From Solobacterium sp. (GTDB lineage Bacteria; Bacillota_I; Bacilli_A; Erysipelotrichales; Erysipelotrichaceae), in the NCBI GenBank assembly GCA_017430925.1, contig JAFRMA010000071.1:1-64000 (forward strand): a stretch of DNA of 64,000 nucleotides. The letters run 5' to 3'. This document shows positions 35,236 through 42,838 of the stretch, piece after piece. Positions within the stretch are counted from its first letter, which is position 1. Each line of letters opens with the position of its first letter. The notes beneath the pieces are model-generated. The model was not told where the DNA came from. It made no database searches and worked only from the letters and a program-made list of their open reading frames with translations. The position numbers were made by a program, and so were the translations under genes.

Positions 35236-36150
35236 CTATTTTTCCTCCCGGTAGATCTCCATCATATGTTCTGTAATCTTCCGGATCTTTTCACGGACTT
35301 CCGCCGGCTCCAGGATCTCTGCTTTATCTCCGAAGGTAAGCAGCCACGTAACCAGGTTCTCCATATCCGTGTAATCCGCGGTAAATAATAAGTATCCATC
35401 TTCTGTTTCGGTATAACTCTGCGGTCCGAATTCTTCCGCAAGCCTCCAGCGGACTTCCGGGGAAAACCGCGCTCTGACCTTGATTTCTCCGGGAAAGATC
35501 TTCTCATCTGTCAGATCCGGCATAGGTACTTCCCGGCAGGTAAAGGTTTCTTCGGTTAACTGTACATGGTCCATGCGGTTTAACTTGAACAGACGGTAGT
35601 CTTCCCTCGTCCTGCACCATCCCCAGACATACCAGCTGGACCAGCGGAAGATCAGATAATACGGTTCAATGATCCGCTCACTGTCTCCGGACGGCGCATA
35701 ATAGTAAAAGCTGAGATGCTGTCTGTTTTCAATCGCATTCTGTATCGTTTCGATCTTTGGGGCAAGTGAATTCTTATACCAGGAAGACAAGTCGATCAGA
35801 ATGGAATCTTTACCGCTGACAAACTCCGAAGAACCTGCCTGGATCTTTTCCATCAGCCGGCGGTAATACGTACTTCCGCTGACACTGTCCAGGCTTCGCA
35901 ATCCGGCAAGGATCACCTGCATATCTCTGGAGGTCAGTAATGTCCTGTCCATACGGTATCCCTCCATAATACGGATCCCTCCCCCGGAGCCTTGTAAGGT
36001 AACAATGGGTATTCCTGCCTTGCATAAGTCTTCAATATCCCTGTTTATGGTCCTGCGGGATACTTCAAACTGTTCTGCCAGTTCCGGGGCAGTAACTTGT
36101 TCTTTCTGCAGTAACACGGATAATATGCCGATCAGCCGGTCAATCTTCAT
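35236..36150 (-). CDS. YafY-type regulator with HTH and WYL domains
   Basis: A 304-residue transcription regulator. The N-terminal winged helix (TAPELAEQFEVSRRTINRDIEDL) is followed by a WYL ligand-sensing domain (SFYYYAPSGDSERIIEPYYLIFRWSSWYVWGW) and a C-terminal WCX-like region. WYL regulators usually control their own operon in answer to a small ligand or nucleic acid. It is the first gene of a six-gene operon (VOC, GyrI-like, radical SAM, GNAT-YoaP, TfoX), divergent from the esterase/ATP-grasp pair. Confidence 0.93.
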   Translation of the reverse strand: MKIDRLIGILSVLLQKEQVTAPELAEQFEVSRRTINRDIEDLCKAGIPIVTLQGSGGGIRIMEGYRMDRTLLTSRDMQVILAGLRSLDSVSGSTYYRRLMEKIQAGSSEFVSGKDSILIDLSSWYKNSLAPKIETIQNAIENRQHLSFYYYAPSGDSERIIEPYYLIFRWSSWYVWGWCRTREDYRLFKLNRMDHVQLTEETFTCREVPMPDLTDEKIFPGEIKVRARFSPEVRWRLAEEFGPQSYTETEDGYLLFTADYTDMENLVTWLLTFGDKAEILEPAEVREKIRKITEHMMEIYREEK

Positions 36151-36310
36151 CTTTCATCACTCCGTAATTATCATAGCAAACCTAACAGGACAACTGTATG
36201 TCATGTTCCTGAAATAATCTGAAAAACATTCCCATCCAGTGTCACTTGCACAGTGCTAAAGTAATACCGAACATAAACCTTGCTTAACAGATAATATATC
36301 CTGTACCGTG

Positions 36311-36339
36311 TTGACCCCTTGTCTGTTCTCATCTAAAAT
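36311..36339 (+). promoter_or_regulatory. Sigma-A-type promoter of the esterase/ATP-grasp operon
   Basis: TTGACC, a 17-base spacer and TAAAAT; each hexamer has five of six consensus bases. Transcription would start near 36346, giving a leader of about 50 bases before AAAGGAGG and the ATG at 36396. Confidence 0.75.
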
Positions 36340-36395
36340 TTGATAGTAAAAGACTGAATTACTCAGGTTTATCACGTACAAAGGAGGCAAATCTT

Positions 36396-37151
36396 ATGAA
36401 TACTGCATATTACAAGGAATATAGCCAGGCTCTGCACAGAGATATGGAATTCAAGGTATACGGACACAGCGGACGTCCGGTTCTTGTCTTTCCTTCCCAA
36501 AGCGGACGCTTCTATGATTTTGAGAATAACGGAATGGTAGACTGTATTCATGAGTATATCGATGCCGGCAGGATCCAGTTATTCTGCTGTGATTCCAACG
36601 ATGACAACAGCTGGTCTTCCACAAGCTGGGATAACCGCAAGCGTATCGAGGCACAGGAAGAATACGTGGACTATATCTGTAATGAATTATGTCCCCGGAT
36701 CTTTGACATTAACGCAGAAGCCAACAACGGCAATTATGCGGCAGGTATTCTTACGACCGGTTGTTCGATGGGAGGTACACATGCGTTGAATTTTGCGCTG
36801 CGCAGACCGGATATCTTTGCCGGATGTATCGCTCTTTCCGGCGCTTATGATGCCAGATTATTCTTCCCTGACTACTTCGATGATCTGGTTTATGCCAACT
36901 CTCCTGTAGATTACATCAACGGTATGCCGTACGATCACCCGTATGTGGAAATGTATCGCAACAGGGAGATCATTATCTGCTGCGGCAGAGGTCCGTGGGA
37001 GCACCCCATGCAGGAAGATTCAGCCAGGATGAAGGAATTATTCGACTATAAGGATATTCCTGCCTGGGTGGATTTCTGGGGATATGATGTGGCGCATGAC
37101 TGGCCGTGGTGGAAGAAAGAGTTACCCTACTATATGAGCTTTGTCTGCTAA
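36396..37151 (+). CDS. Esterase D-like alpha/beta hydrolase
   Basis: A 251-residue PF00756-type hydrolase. The nucleophile elbow is TTGCSMGGTH near residue 125, the acidic residue is probably in the ICCGRGPWEHPMQED stretch and the His in DVAHDWPWW near the end. There is no signal peptide. It lies 12 bases ahead of an ATP-grasp gene and has a good promoter. The pairing suggests it forms or breaks an ester or amide made by that ligase rather than a polysaccharide ester. The substrate is unknown. Confidence 0.87.
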   Translation: MNTAYYKEYSQALHRDMEFKVYGHSGRPVLVFPSQSGRFYDFENNGMVDCIHEYIDAGRIQLFCCDSNDDNSWSSTSWDNRKRIEAQEEYVDYICNELCPRIFDINAEANNGNYAAGILTTGCSMGGTHALNFALRRPDIFAGCIALSGAYDARLFFPDYFDDLVYANSPVDYINGMPYDHPYVEMYRNREIIICCGRGPWEHPMQEDSARMKELFDYKDIPAWVDFWGYDVAHDWPWWKKELPYYMSFVC

Positions 37152-37163
37152 AAGGAGATGTTT

Positions 37164-38354
37164 ATGAAGAATTTCGTGTTTATTTCTCCTACATTTCCTG
37201 ATACATATTACCAGTTTCCCCGTGCCTGGAAAGAACTTGGAGGGAACTCTCTTTGTATAGCGGAAGATCCCTATGACTATCTCAGTGAATCCATGAAACA
37301 GGCATGTACGGAGTATTATCAGGTCTCATCTCTATCCGATTATGATCAGGTATACCGGGCGGTTGCCTGGTTTGCCCACAAATACGGTAAAATCGACTGG
37401 CTTGAAAGCAATAATGAATTCTGGCTTGAACAAGATGCCAGACTGCGTACGGATTATAATATCACTACCGGAGATGACGAAGTATCTGTCATGCGTTTTA
37501 AGAAGAAATCCTCGATGAAGGCATTCTATCAGAGAGCCGGTGTGAAAACAGCGCGGTATATTCTTCCGACATGTCCGGAAGACGCGGAAGCCTTTGTCCG
37601 GGAGGTTGGGTACCCGATTATTGCGAAACCGGATGATGGTGTCGGTGCCAACAATACGTATAAGATCCGGAATGAGGAACAGCTCAGAGAGTTCTTTGAC
37701 TATAATGATCCGCACGGGTATATCATGGAAGAATTCATTACCGGTGAGATCTGGTCCTTTGACGGACTTACAGATCAGAATGGTGAGATCATCTACCGCA
37801 CGGTCCATGTCTATAAAACACAGGTCATGGACGTTCTTAACGACGGAGCTGAGAATTACTTCTACTCTCTGCGTGAGATCCCGGAAGAGATTGATCAGAA
37901 AGCCGCAGGAGTTCTCCGTCAGTTCGGAATCAAAGCCAGATTCTTCCACACAGAATACTTTGTCATGACCCAGGACAAGGAAGGACTGGGTAAAGCCGGT
38001 GATCTGGTTGGTCTGGAAGTGAATATGCGTCCTCCGGGAGGATATATCCTGGATATGATGAACTATGAATGTGATGTGGATCTGTACCGGATGTACGCAA
38101 GGATGTGCATGTATAACGAATCTCCGGCAGAGATCTCCCATTCCTGGCATTGTGTTTTTGCGGGCAGACGTGATTACTGCAGGTATGCGAACAGCAGAGA
38201 AGACATGTGGAGAAATTACGGACAGAATATGTGCATGCAGGGACGAATGCCTGGAATCCTGCAGGGAATGGCAGACGAGTACTACATTGCCCGCTTCCGT
38301 ACAATGCCTAAGGCGGAAAAATTTGCCGCAGATGCGTTTGCCAAACAACAATAA
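37164..38354 (+). CDS. ATP-grasp ligase-like protein
   Basis: A 396-residue ATP-grasp enzyme of the carboxylate-amine ligase type. The ATP-binding half carries PIIAKPDDGVGANNTYKI near 155-172 and YIMEEFITGEIWS near 193-205. Metal-binding acidic residues and the GLEVNMRPPGG signature come near 285-295. I start it at MKNFVF, six bases after GGAG; a Met two codons earlier overlaps that site. Such enzymes join a carboxylate to an amine or thiol via an acyl phosphate. A terminator follows it directly, so it closes a two-gene operon. The product is unknown. Confidence 0.85.
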   Translation: MKNFVFISPTFPDTYYQFPRAWKELGGNSLCIAEDPYDYLSESMKQACTEYYQVSSLSDYDQVYRAVAWFAHKYGKIDWLESNNEFWLEQDARLRTDYNITTGDDEVSVMRFKKKSSMKAFYQRAGVKTARYILPTCPEDAEAFVREVGYPIIAKPDDGVGANNTYKIRNEEQLREFFDYNDPHGYIMEEFITGEIWSFDGLTDQNGEIIYRTVHVYKTQVMDVLNDGAENYFYSLREIPEEIDQKAAGVLRQFGIKARFFHTEYFVMTQDKEGLGKAGDLVGLEVNMRPPGGYILDMMNYECDVDLYRMYARMCMYNESPAEISHSWHCVFAGRRDYCRYANSREDMWRNYGQNMCMQGRMPGILQGMADEYYIARFRTMPKAEKFAADAFAKQQ

Positions 38355-38356
38355 AT

Positions 38357-38388
38357 ACTCTTCATCTTAAGCGGTGAAGAGTTTTTTT
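38357..38388 (+). terminator. Rho-independent terminator of the ATP-grasp operon
   Basis: An 8-bp stem ACTCTTCA/TGAAGAGT, a ten-base loop and a run of seven T, two bases after the stop codon. Confidence 0.88.
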
Positions 38389-38394
38389 CTGGTT

Positions 38395-39876
38395 TTAGAT
38401 CAGGAACCGGTCTTTAACCGCGTTTTTAATCGTCCACATGCGCGGGAAGACATCTCCCTGCACCTTGAACCAATGTTCTTCTTCAGTCGGGAATACACGG
38501 GAAGTAAAGACTGCGTCACCATCATTGACAAAGATCTCGATGGAACTGGCATCCACAAAAATACGCAGATGGTTTAAACCATTGTCCAGAGGACGTGTTC
38601 GTACAGAGCCCTCTTCGGTATTGAAAGTAATACGCATGGGACTGCGGTCGATGGATATTTTGTGTTTCTTCTCATCATACGCGATCGTGATGCCGCCATG
38701 TCCCGCTGAATCCGTGAATACATTCAGCAGTACATCTCCGGGTCTGCAGTCGATCTCAATCTCTGCGGCTTCAGGTAAGGCATAACAATCCTGTTCGTTT
38801 GCGGATAGAGATACCGGGGCTTCCCTGAGTTTTTTCAGTTCAGGTAGTGGTTGTTGAATCAATCTGCGTCCGCGTACAGTCAGCTCCCGCGGAAGCGTCA
38901 AACATCCTGCCCACTCCTCATCATCCGTAGGATAGGAAACATCCGGCACTCCCATCCAGCTGATCAGGATCGCTTTATCTTCTTCCTGCAGATTATTGGC
39001 ACAGGCAGCCGCATAGGAATCAAAACCGAAATCCAGCACATGGAACTGTCCTTCAGGTGTAAATGTCAATGTATCCCAGTTCATTGTTCCGAGGATATAT
39101 CCGTTATGATTCCGGCTTCCTCCCCTTCCCGGTATCGTCAGGTGCTGAGGACAGAACAACAGTACTTCCTTACCGCCGATATGTTCTATGGACGGACATT
39201 CCCACATATCACCGAAATGTTCGTATCCCGGCACTTTCAGTTCACCCGCAAAAGTCCAGCCATGCTGCAGATCTTCTGAAGAATAGACCAGCGCGCATCC
39301 ATCTCCGGATTTCGTCTGCGCACCGATGATCATATACCAAAGATCACGGTCAGGCACACGGATGCTCTTCGGATCCCGCTGATGTTCGGTATAGTCCGGA
39401 TGAGATCCAAAAAGAGGCAGCGGATACTTCTCCGGCCAGCCGTCATTTCCGAGTCTTGCCAGACAGGTATATGCATGTCTGGTCCAGTCCGGATCACGGT
39501 GGTTCCCGGTATAGTACAGGTAGATCTTATCTCCTATAGGCATGGCAGACCCGGAATAAGCACCTTTATTGTCATAACCATCTCCCTGATCCGGCATCAG
39601 GCATACACCGAGATTCTGCCATGTCACAAGATCTCTGGATACGATATGATACCAGTACTTCAATCCGTGTACAGCACCCCACGGACACCACTGATAGAAT
39701 AAATGCCAGCGGTTATCATGCCAGACAAACCCGTTGGGATCATTCATCAGTCCGGTGACTGCCTGGTTGTGGTAGGTCTGACGCCAGATAGAAGATGATA
39801 CTTTTTCATAGAGTTCTTTCAGTTCCTGAGGATCTTTCAGATAGCGGTATTTTTCTTCTCTTGTCCATTCACGCAT
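38395..39876 (-). CDS. Glycoside hydrolase family 32 beta-fructosidase
   Basis: A 493-residue GH32 enzyme that cleaves terminal fructose from sucrose, sucrose-6-phosphate or fructans. The nucleophile motif is LMNDPNG with Asp46 (family usually WMNDPNG), followed by QRDPKS (RDP motif) and WECPSIE (acid/base Glu). A C-terminal beta-sandwich ends the protein. There is no signal peptide, so it acts inside the cell on imported saccharide. It stands alone between a terminator and an operator-like palindrome. Confidence 0.93.
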   Translation of the reverse strand: MREWTREEKYRYLKDPQELKELYEKVSSSIWRQTYHNQAVTGLMNDPNGFVWHDNRWHLFYQWCPWGAVHGLKYWYHIVSRDLVTWQNLGVCLMPDQGDGYDNKGAYSGSAMPIGDKIYLYYTGNHRDPDWTRHAYTCLARLGNDGWPEKYPLPLFGSHPDYTEHQRDPKSIRVPDRDLWYMIIGAQTKSGDGCALVYSSEDLQHGWTFAGELKVPGYEHFGDMWECPSIEHIGGKEVLLFCPQHLTIPGRGGSRNHNGYILGTMNWDTLTFTPEGQFHVLDFGFDSYAAACANNLQEEDKAILISWMGVPDVSYPTDDEEWAGCLTLPRELTVRGRRLIQQPLPELKKLREAPVSLSANEQDCYALPEAAEIEIDCRPGDVLLNVFTDSAGHGGITIAYDEKKHKISIDRSPMRITFNTEEGSVRTRPLDNGLNHLRIFVDASSIEIFVNDGDAVFTSRVFPTEEEHWFKVQGDVFPRMWTIKNAVKDRFLI

Positions 39877-39902
39877 ATTATTCGTCCTCCGTGTTATTTA
39901 AC

Positions 39903-39916
39903 TGATGTTTACATCA
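39903..39916. promoter_or_regulatory. Operator-like palindrome upstream of the GH32 gene
   Basis: TGATGT-TT-ACATCA is a perfect 6-bp inverted repeat 27-40 bases upstream of the GH32 ATG, next to its ribosome site. The size and place suit repression by a LacI-type sugar regulator, though no such gene is in the window. Confidence 0.5.
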
Positions 39917-40013
39917 ACACACGACATATTTCTTTAAATACTATTGTAATTCATACATTCTTATCTGTCTGTAAGCGAAAAAACAGATATACTGATATCA
40001 GAGGTAAACGGAT

Positions 40014-40691
40014 ATGGGTAACAGTATCATTGTATTGATTATTATCGGTTTTATCCTGCAGGTTTTATTCATTAAAGCAGAGCATGAGGAGAAGTATCTG
40101 GCAGCGGATATTCTCAAGGGCAGTGCTTCCCTGATGTTCGTAATCATCGGCTATATTGCGTATACGACTGTAAACAATGTCTTCAATAAGATGTTCTTCT
40201 ACGGCTTACTCTTCGGGATGATCGGAGATATCCTGCTGAATCTGCGCTTTGTTTTTGAAAAACAGGGACAGAAGATCTTTCTTGCGGGTATATTGGCTTT
40301 CCTGATCGGGCATATCATCTATCTTGTGGCATTGATTCCCCAGGCCCGGCATGTCTGGATCTGGCATTGTACAATTGCCGGCGCATTGGCAGCCGTGTGT
40401 CTTCTTGCCTATATCTTCAAGACCATGGATGTGAAGCCGGCGTTCAAGATCTTTGGTGTATTCTACCTTGGGGCGGTATTTATTATGACTGCGATTGCCC
40501 TGGGTATCGCTTTCTTCACACCTTCAAAACGAGCGATCATCTATGCCATAGGTGCTGTTCTGTTTACCGCTTCGGATGTCGTCCTGATCTTTAATACGTT
40601 TTCCGGTGTCACAAAGTTTTCTCTCCGTATCACCAATCTTACACTTTACTATATCGGACAGATGATGATCGCCTGTTCTTTATTCTTCTGA
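40014..40691 (+). CDS. Lysoplasmalogenase-like membrane protein (YhhN family)
   Basis: A 225-residue membrane protein with about eight helices, matching the YhhN/TMEM86 family, in which some members cleave the vinyl ether bond of lysoplasmalogen. The GMIGDILLNL segment (residues about 75-84) and a later AIGAVLFTASDVVLIFN carry the conserved Asp residues. Plasmalogens are common in anaerobic Bacillota, so the role is reasonable. A TATACT at 39988 may be its -10 box, with a weak -35. A membrane protein of another family follows 68 bases later. Confidence 0.82.
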   Translation: MGNSIIVLIIIGFILQVLFIKAEHEEKYLAADILKGSASLMFVIIGYIAYTTVNNVFNKMFFYGLLFGMIGDILLNLRFVFEKQGQKIFLAGILAFLIGHIIYLVALIPQARHVWIWHCTIAGALAAVCLLAYIFKTMDVKPAFKIFGVFYLGAVFIMTAIALGIAFFTPSKRAIIYAIGAVLFTASDVVLIFNTFSGVTKFSLRITNLTLYYIGQMMIACSLFF

Positions 40692-40747
40692 ATCATCTCA
40701 ATAAAATATTGTGTACTACGCATACTATCTTTTTTCTGGGTGTTGTT

Positions 40748-40753
40748 TATAAT
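40748..40753 (+). promoter_or_regulatory. TATAAT box next to the YwaF-like start codon
   Basis: A perfect TATAAT ends six bases before the ATG at 40760, so a start seven bases after it would begin the transcript at the A of the ATG. No ribosome site is present. The -35 region is poor. Confidence 0.35.
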
Positions 40754-40759
40754 TCTACT

Positions 40760-41503
40760 ATGAATAGAAACTATTTCTGGACACATAAGAATCATATTCC
40801 CGAAGGAATCGGGTACGGGCAGTTCACTCCTGCTCATTTTGTATGGATTGCCGCATCGGTTATTTTTGTGGCTGTCATTTCCTTTGTCTATAGTATTTCA
40901 GGGCTTGCGGACAGATATACCATACTGAGGGTGATTGCGGCAATCCTGATCATCATCGATGTCATAAAACTGGTTCTGATCGGTTATTCCGATGTTAAGG
41001 TAACGGAATACCTGCCTTTGGAACTCTGTAGTTTTGCGGCATATTTCATCGTGATAGATTCGATCTTTCCGGAGAATACGATTACACCGCTGATGTTACT
41101 GATCGTCTTTCTTCCTGCGGCGACCATGGCTGTTGTCTTCCCTACCACACAGACACTTCCTTCATTTAACTTCTATACGATTCATCAGTTCTTATATCAC
41201 GATCTGATCATTGCGTACGTCATATCCCGTTTTATCAGCGGTGAGATTGATTTCAGTTATCTGGGGGTCTGGATATCGATACTGAGTACACTGGCACTGG
41301 CAGGTATCGTCTATGTTATCGATACTGTGTTTAACCGCAATTATATGTTCCTGCGTGGTACGGAAGGTAATCCCCTGCTGGAAGTGATCTGGAAAGTAAC
41401 CAAGGGTGGTATAGCCTATACCGGAGGGCTTGTCTGTTTCTGTATCATCATAATTCATTTCTTCTTTCTTCTCTTTACGTGTATCCGGCTGATGATCTTC
41501 TAG
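40760..41503 (+). CDS. YwaF/TIGR02206-type membrane protein
   Basis: A 247-residue protein with six or seven helices. The N-terminal FWTHKNHIPEGIGYGQFTPAH and the internal LPLELCSFAAY are hallmarks of the YwaF family of unknown function. I start it at MNRNYF, matching family length; the longer frame adds 17 residues through the TATAAT box. No Shine-Dalgarno sequence precedes this ATG, which raises the option of a leaderless transcript. Confidence 0.8.
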   Translation: MNRNYFWTHKNHIPEGIGYGQFTPAHFVWIAASVIFVAVISFVYSISGLADRYTILRVIAAILIIIDVIKLVLIGYSDVKVTEYLPLELCSFAAYFIVIDSIFPENTITPLMLLIVFLPAATMAVVFPTTQTLPSFNFYTIHQFLYHDLIIAYVISRFISGEIDFSYLGVWISILSTLALAGIVYVIDTVFNRNYMFLRGTEGNPLLEVIWKVTKGGIAYTGGLVCFCIIIIHFFFLLFTCIRLMIF

Positions 41504-41539
41504 TTTATTGTCAGAAATGAAATTGCAGGATTTCGGACG

Positions 41540-41583
41540 ATTTGTGCAGTATTTGTGCCGAATCTTTTTTTTTGCGATATACT
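41540..41583 (+). promoter_or_regulatory. Promoter region of the aminotransferase gene with an 11-bp direct repeat
   Basis: ATTTGTGC occurs at 41540 and again at 41551, exactly 11 bp apart. The second copy holds TTGTGC, a possible -35, and TATACT lies at 41578 after a 19-base spacer rich in T. Same-face repeats suggest a regulator site; which protein binds is unknown. Confidence 0.35.
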
Positions 41584-41607
41584 TTAGGATAAATACAGGA
41601 CAAGGTC

Positions 41608-42810
41608 ATGATCAAAAACGCAAGAAGAATGAATACAGTTCATTCGGATATCCGTGGTCCCCTTTATCAGGAAGCACTGCGGATGATGAAGGACGGGACA
41701 TCGATCCTCAGATTAAATACCGGGAATCCGGCAGCTTTTGGATTTACACTTCCTGACAGTGTCAGAAGTGCCCTTCTGGATGGAATCGACAAAGCTGTCG
41801 CGTATTGTGATTCCCGGGGTATGCCGGACAGCAGAGAAGCAATTCTTTCTTATCACCGTTCAAAAGGTCTGCAGCATCCGGTCATGGAAGATATCTTCAT
41901 CGGTAACGGTGTCAGCGAAATGGCGCAGATGGCAGCGATGGCTGTACTGGATCCCGGAGATGAGATCCTTGTGCCATGTCCGAATTATTCCCTGTGGTCC
42001 AACGCGGCGTATCTTGCCGGCGCAGTACCTGTATATTACCGCTGCGTAGAAGAGAATCACTGGCTTCCGGATCTGCAGGATATTGAGTCTAAGATCACAG
42101 ACAGGACAAAAGTATTATTGATTATCAATCCGAATAATCCTACCGGTGTACTCTATCCGGAAGAGTGTGTAAAAGCGTTGTGTGATATAGCCCGCCGTCA
42201 CGGACTGATCATCTTTTCCGATGAGATCTATGATCGTCTGGTCATGGATGGCAAAGTCCATGTGTCTTCCGCTGCCGCGGCAGAAGATCTTCCGGTCATT
42301 ACGTTCAACGGTCTTTCAAAATCGCATATCATCTGTGGTTTCCGCTGCGGATGGATGGTATTGTCTTCTCCGGACGGTGAACTCAACGAGATCCGTGATG
42401 CCCTGGAACGTCTGTCTTCCATGCGTCTGTGCGGCAATACCCTGACACAGCTGGTTATACCGGCTGCGTTGAATGATCCCGAAAGTACGAAAGCAATGCT
42501 GGTTCCGGGAGGAAGATTATACGAACAGAGAAAAGCCGTTGTGGACGTGATTTCCCGCAATGATGGTATCAGTGTAGTACCGAATGACGCTGCTTTCTAC
42601 GTATTCCCCAAATATGACGCGAAACGTTTCCACATTTGTGATGACCATGACTTTGGCATGGGTGTACTCAAGGAGAAACATATCCTGATTGTACCAGGCA
42701 GTGGTTTCGGTTATCCCGCACCGGATCATTTCCGGATCGTGATGCTTCCGGAAGCAGATGAACTGGCAAAGGCAGTACAAGATATTGCGGATTATCTTCA
42801 TCAATTATAA
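41608..42810 (+). CDS. alaA: Alanine aminotransferase, AlaA-like
   Basis: A 400-residue class I/II PLP-dependent aminotransferase. It follows E. coli AlaA closely along its length: DIRGPLYQEA near 15, LNTGNPAAFGF near 36, YIGNGVSE-like FIGNGVSEM near 96, IINPNNPTG, FSDEIYD and the PLP-lysine segment FNGLSKS before CGFRCGWM. AlaA converts pyruvate and glutamate to alanine and 2-oxoglutarate. It is a single-gene unit with its own candidate promoter and a strong terminator. The reaction is inferred from similarity. Confidence 0.88.
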   Translation: MIKNARRMNTVHSDIRGPLYQEALRMMKDGTSILRLNTGNPAAFGFTLPDSVRSALLDGIDKAVAYCDSRGMPDSREAILSYHRSKGLQHPVMEDIFIGNGVSEMAQMAAMAVLDPGDEILVPCPNYSLWSNAAYLAGAVPVYYRCVEENHWLPDLQDIESKITDRTKVLLIINPNNPTGVLYPEECVKALCDIARRHGLIIFSDEIYDRLVMDGKVHVSSAAAAEDLPVITFNGLSKSHIICGFRCGWMVLSSPDGELNEIRDALERLSSMRLCGNTLTQLVIPAALNDPESTKAMLVPGGRLYEQRKAVVDVISRNDGISVVPNDAAFYVFPKYDAKRFHICDDHDFGMGVLKEKHILIVPGSGFGYPAPDHFRIVMLPEADELAKAVQDIADYLHQL

Positions 42811-42836
42811 ATACCGGGAAATCCCGGTATTTTTTC
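42810..42836 (+). terminator. Rho-independent terminator of the aminotransferase gene
   Basis: A 10-bp perfect stem AATACCGGGA/TCCCGGTATT with a two-base apex and a run of T. It begins on the last base of the stop codon and lies just before the convergent MFS gene. Confidence 0.92.
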
Positions 42837-42838
42837 GT

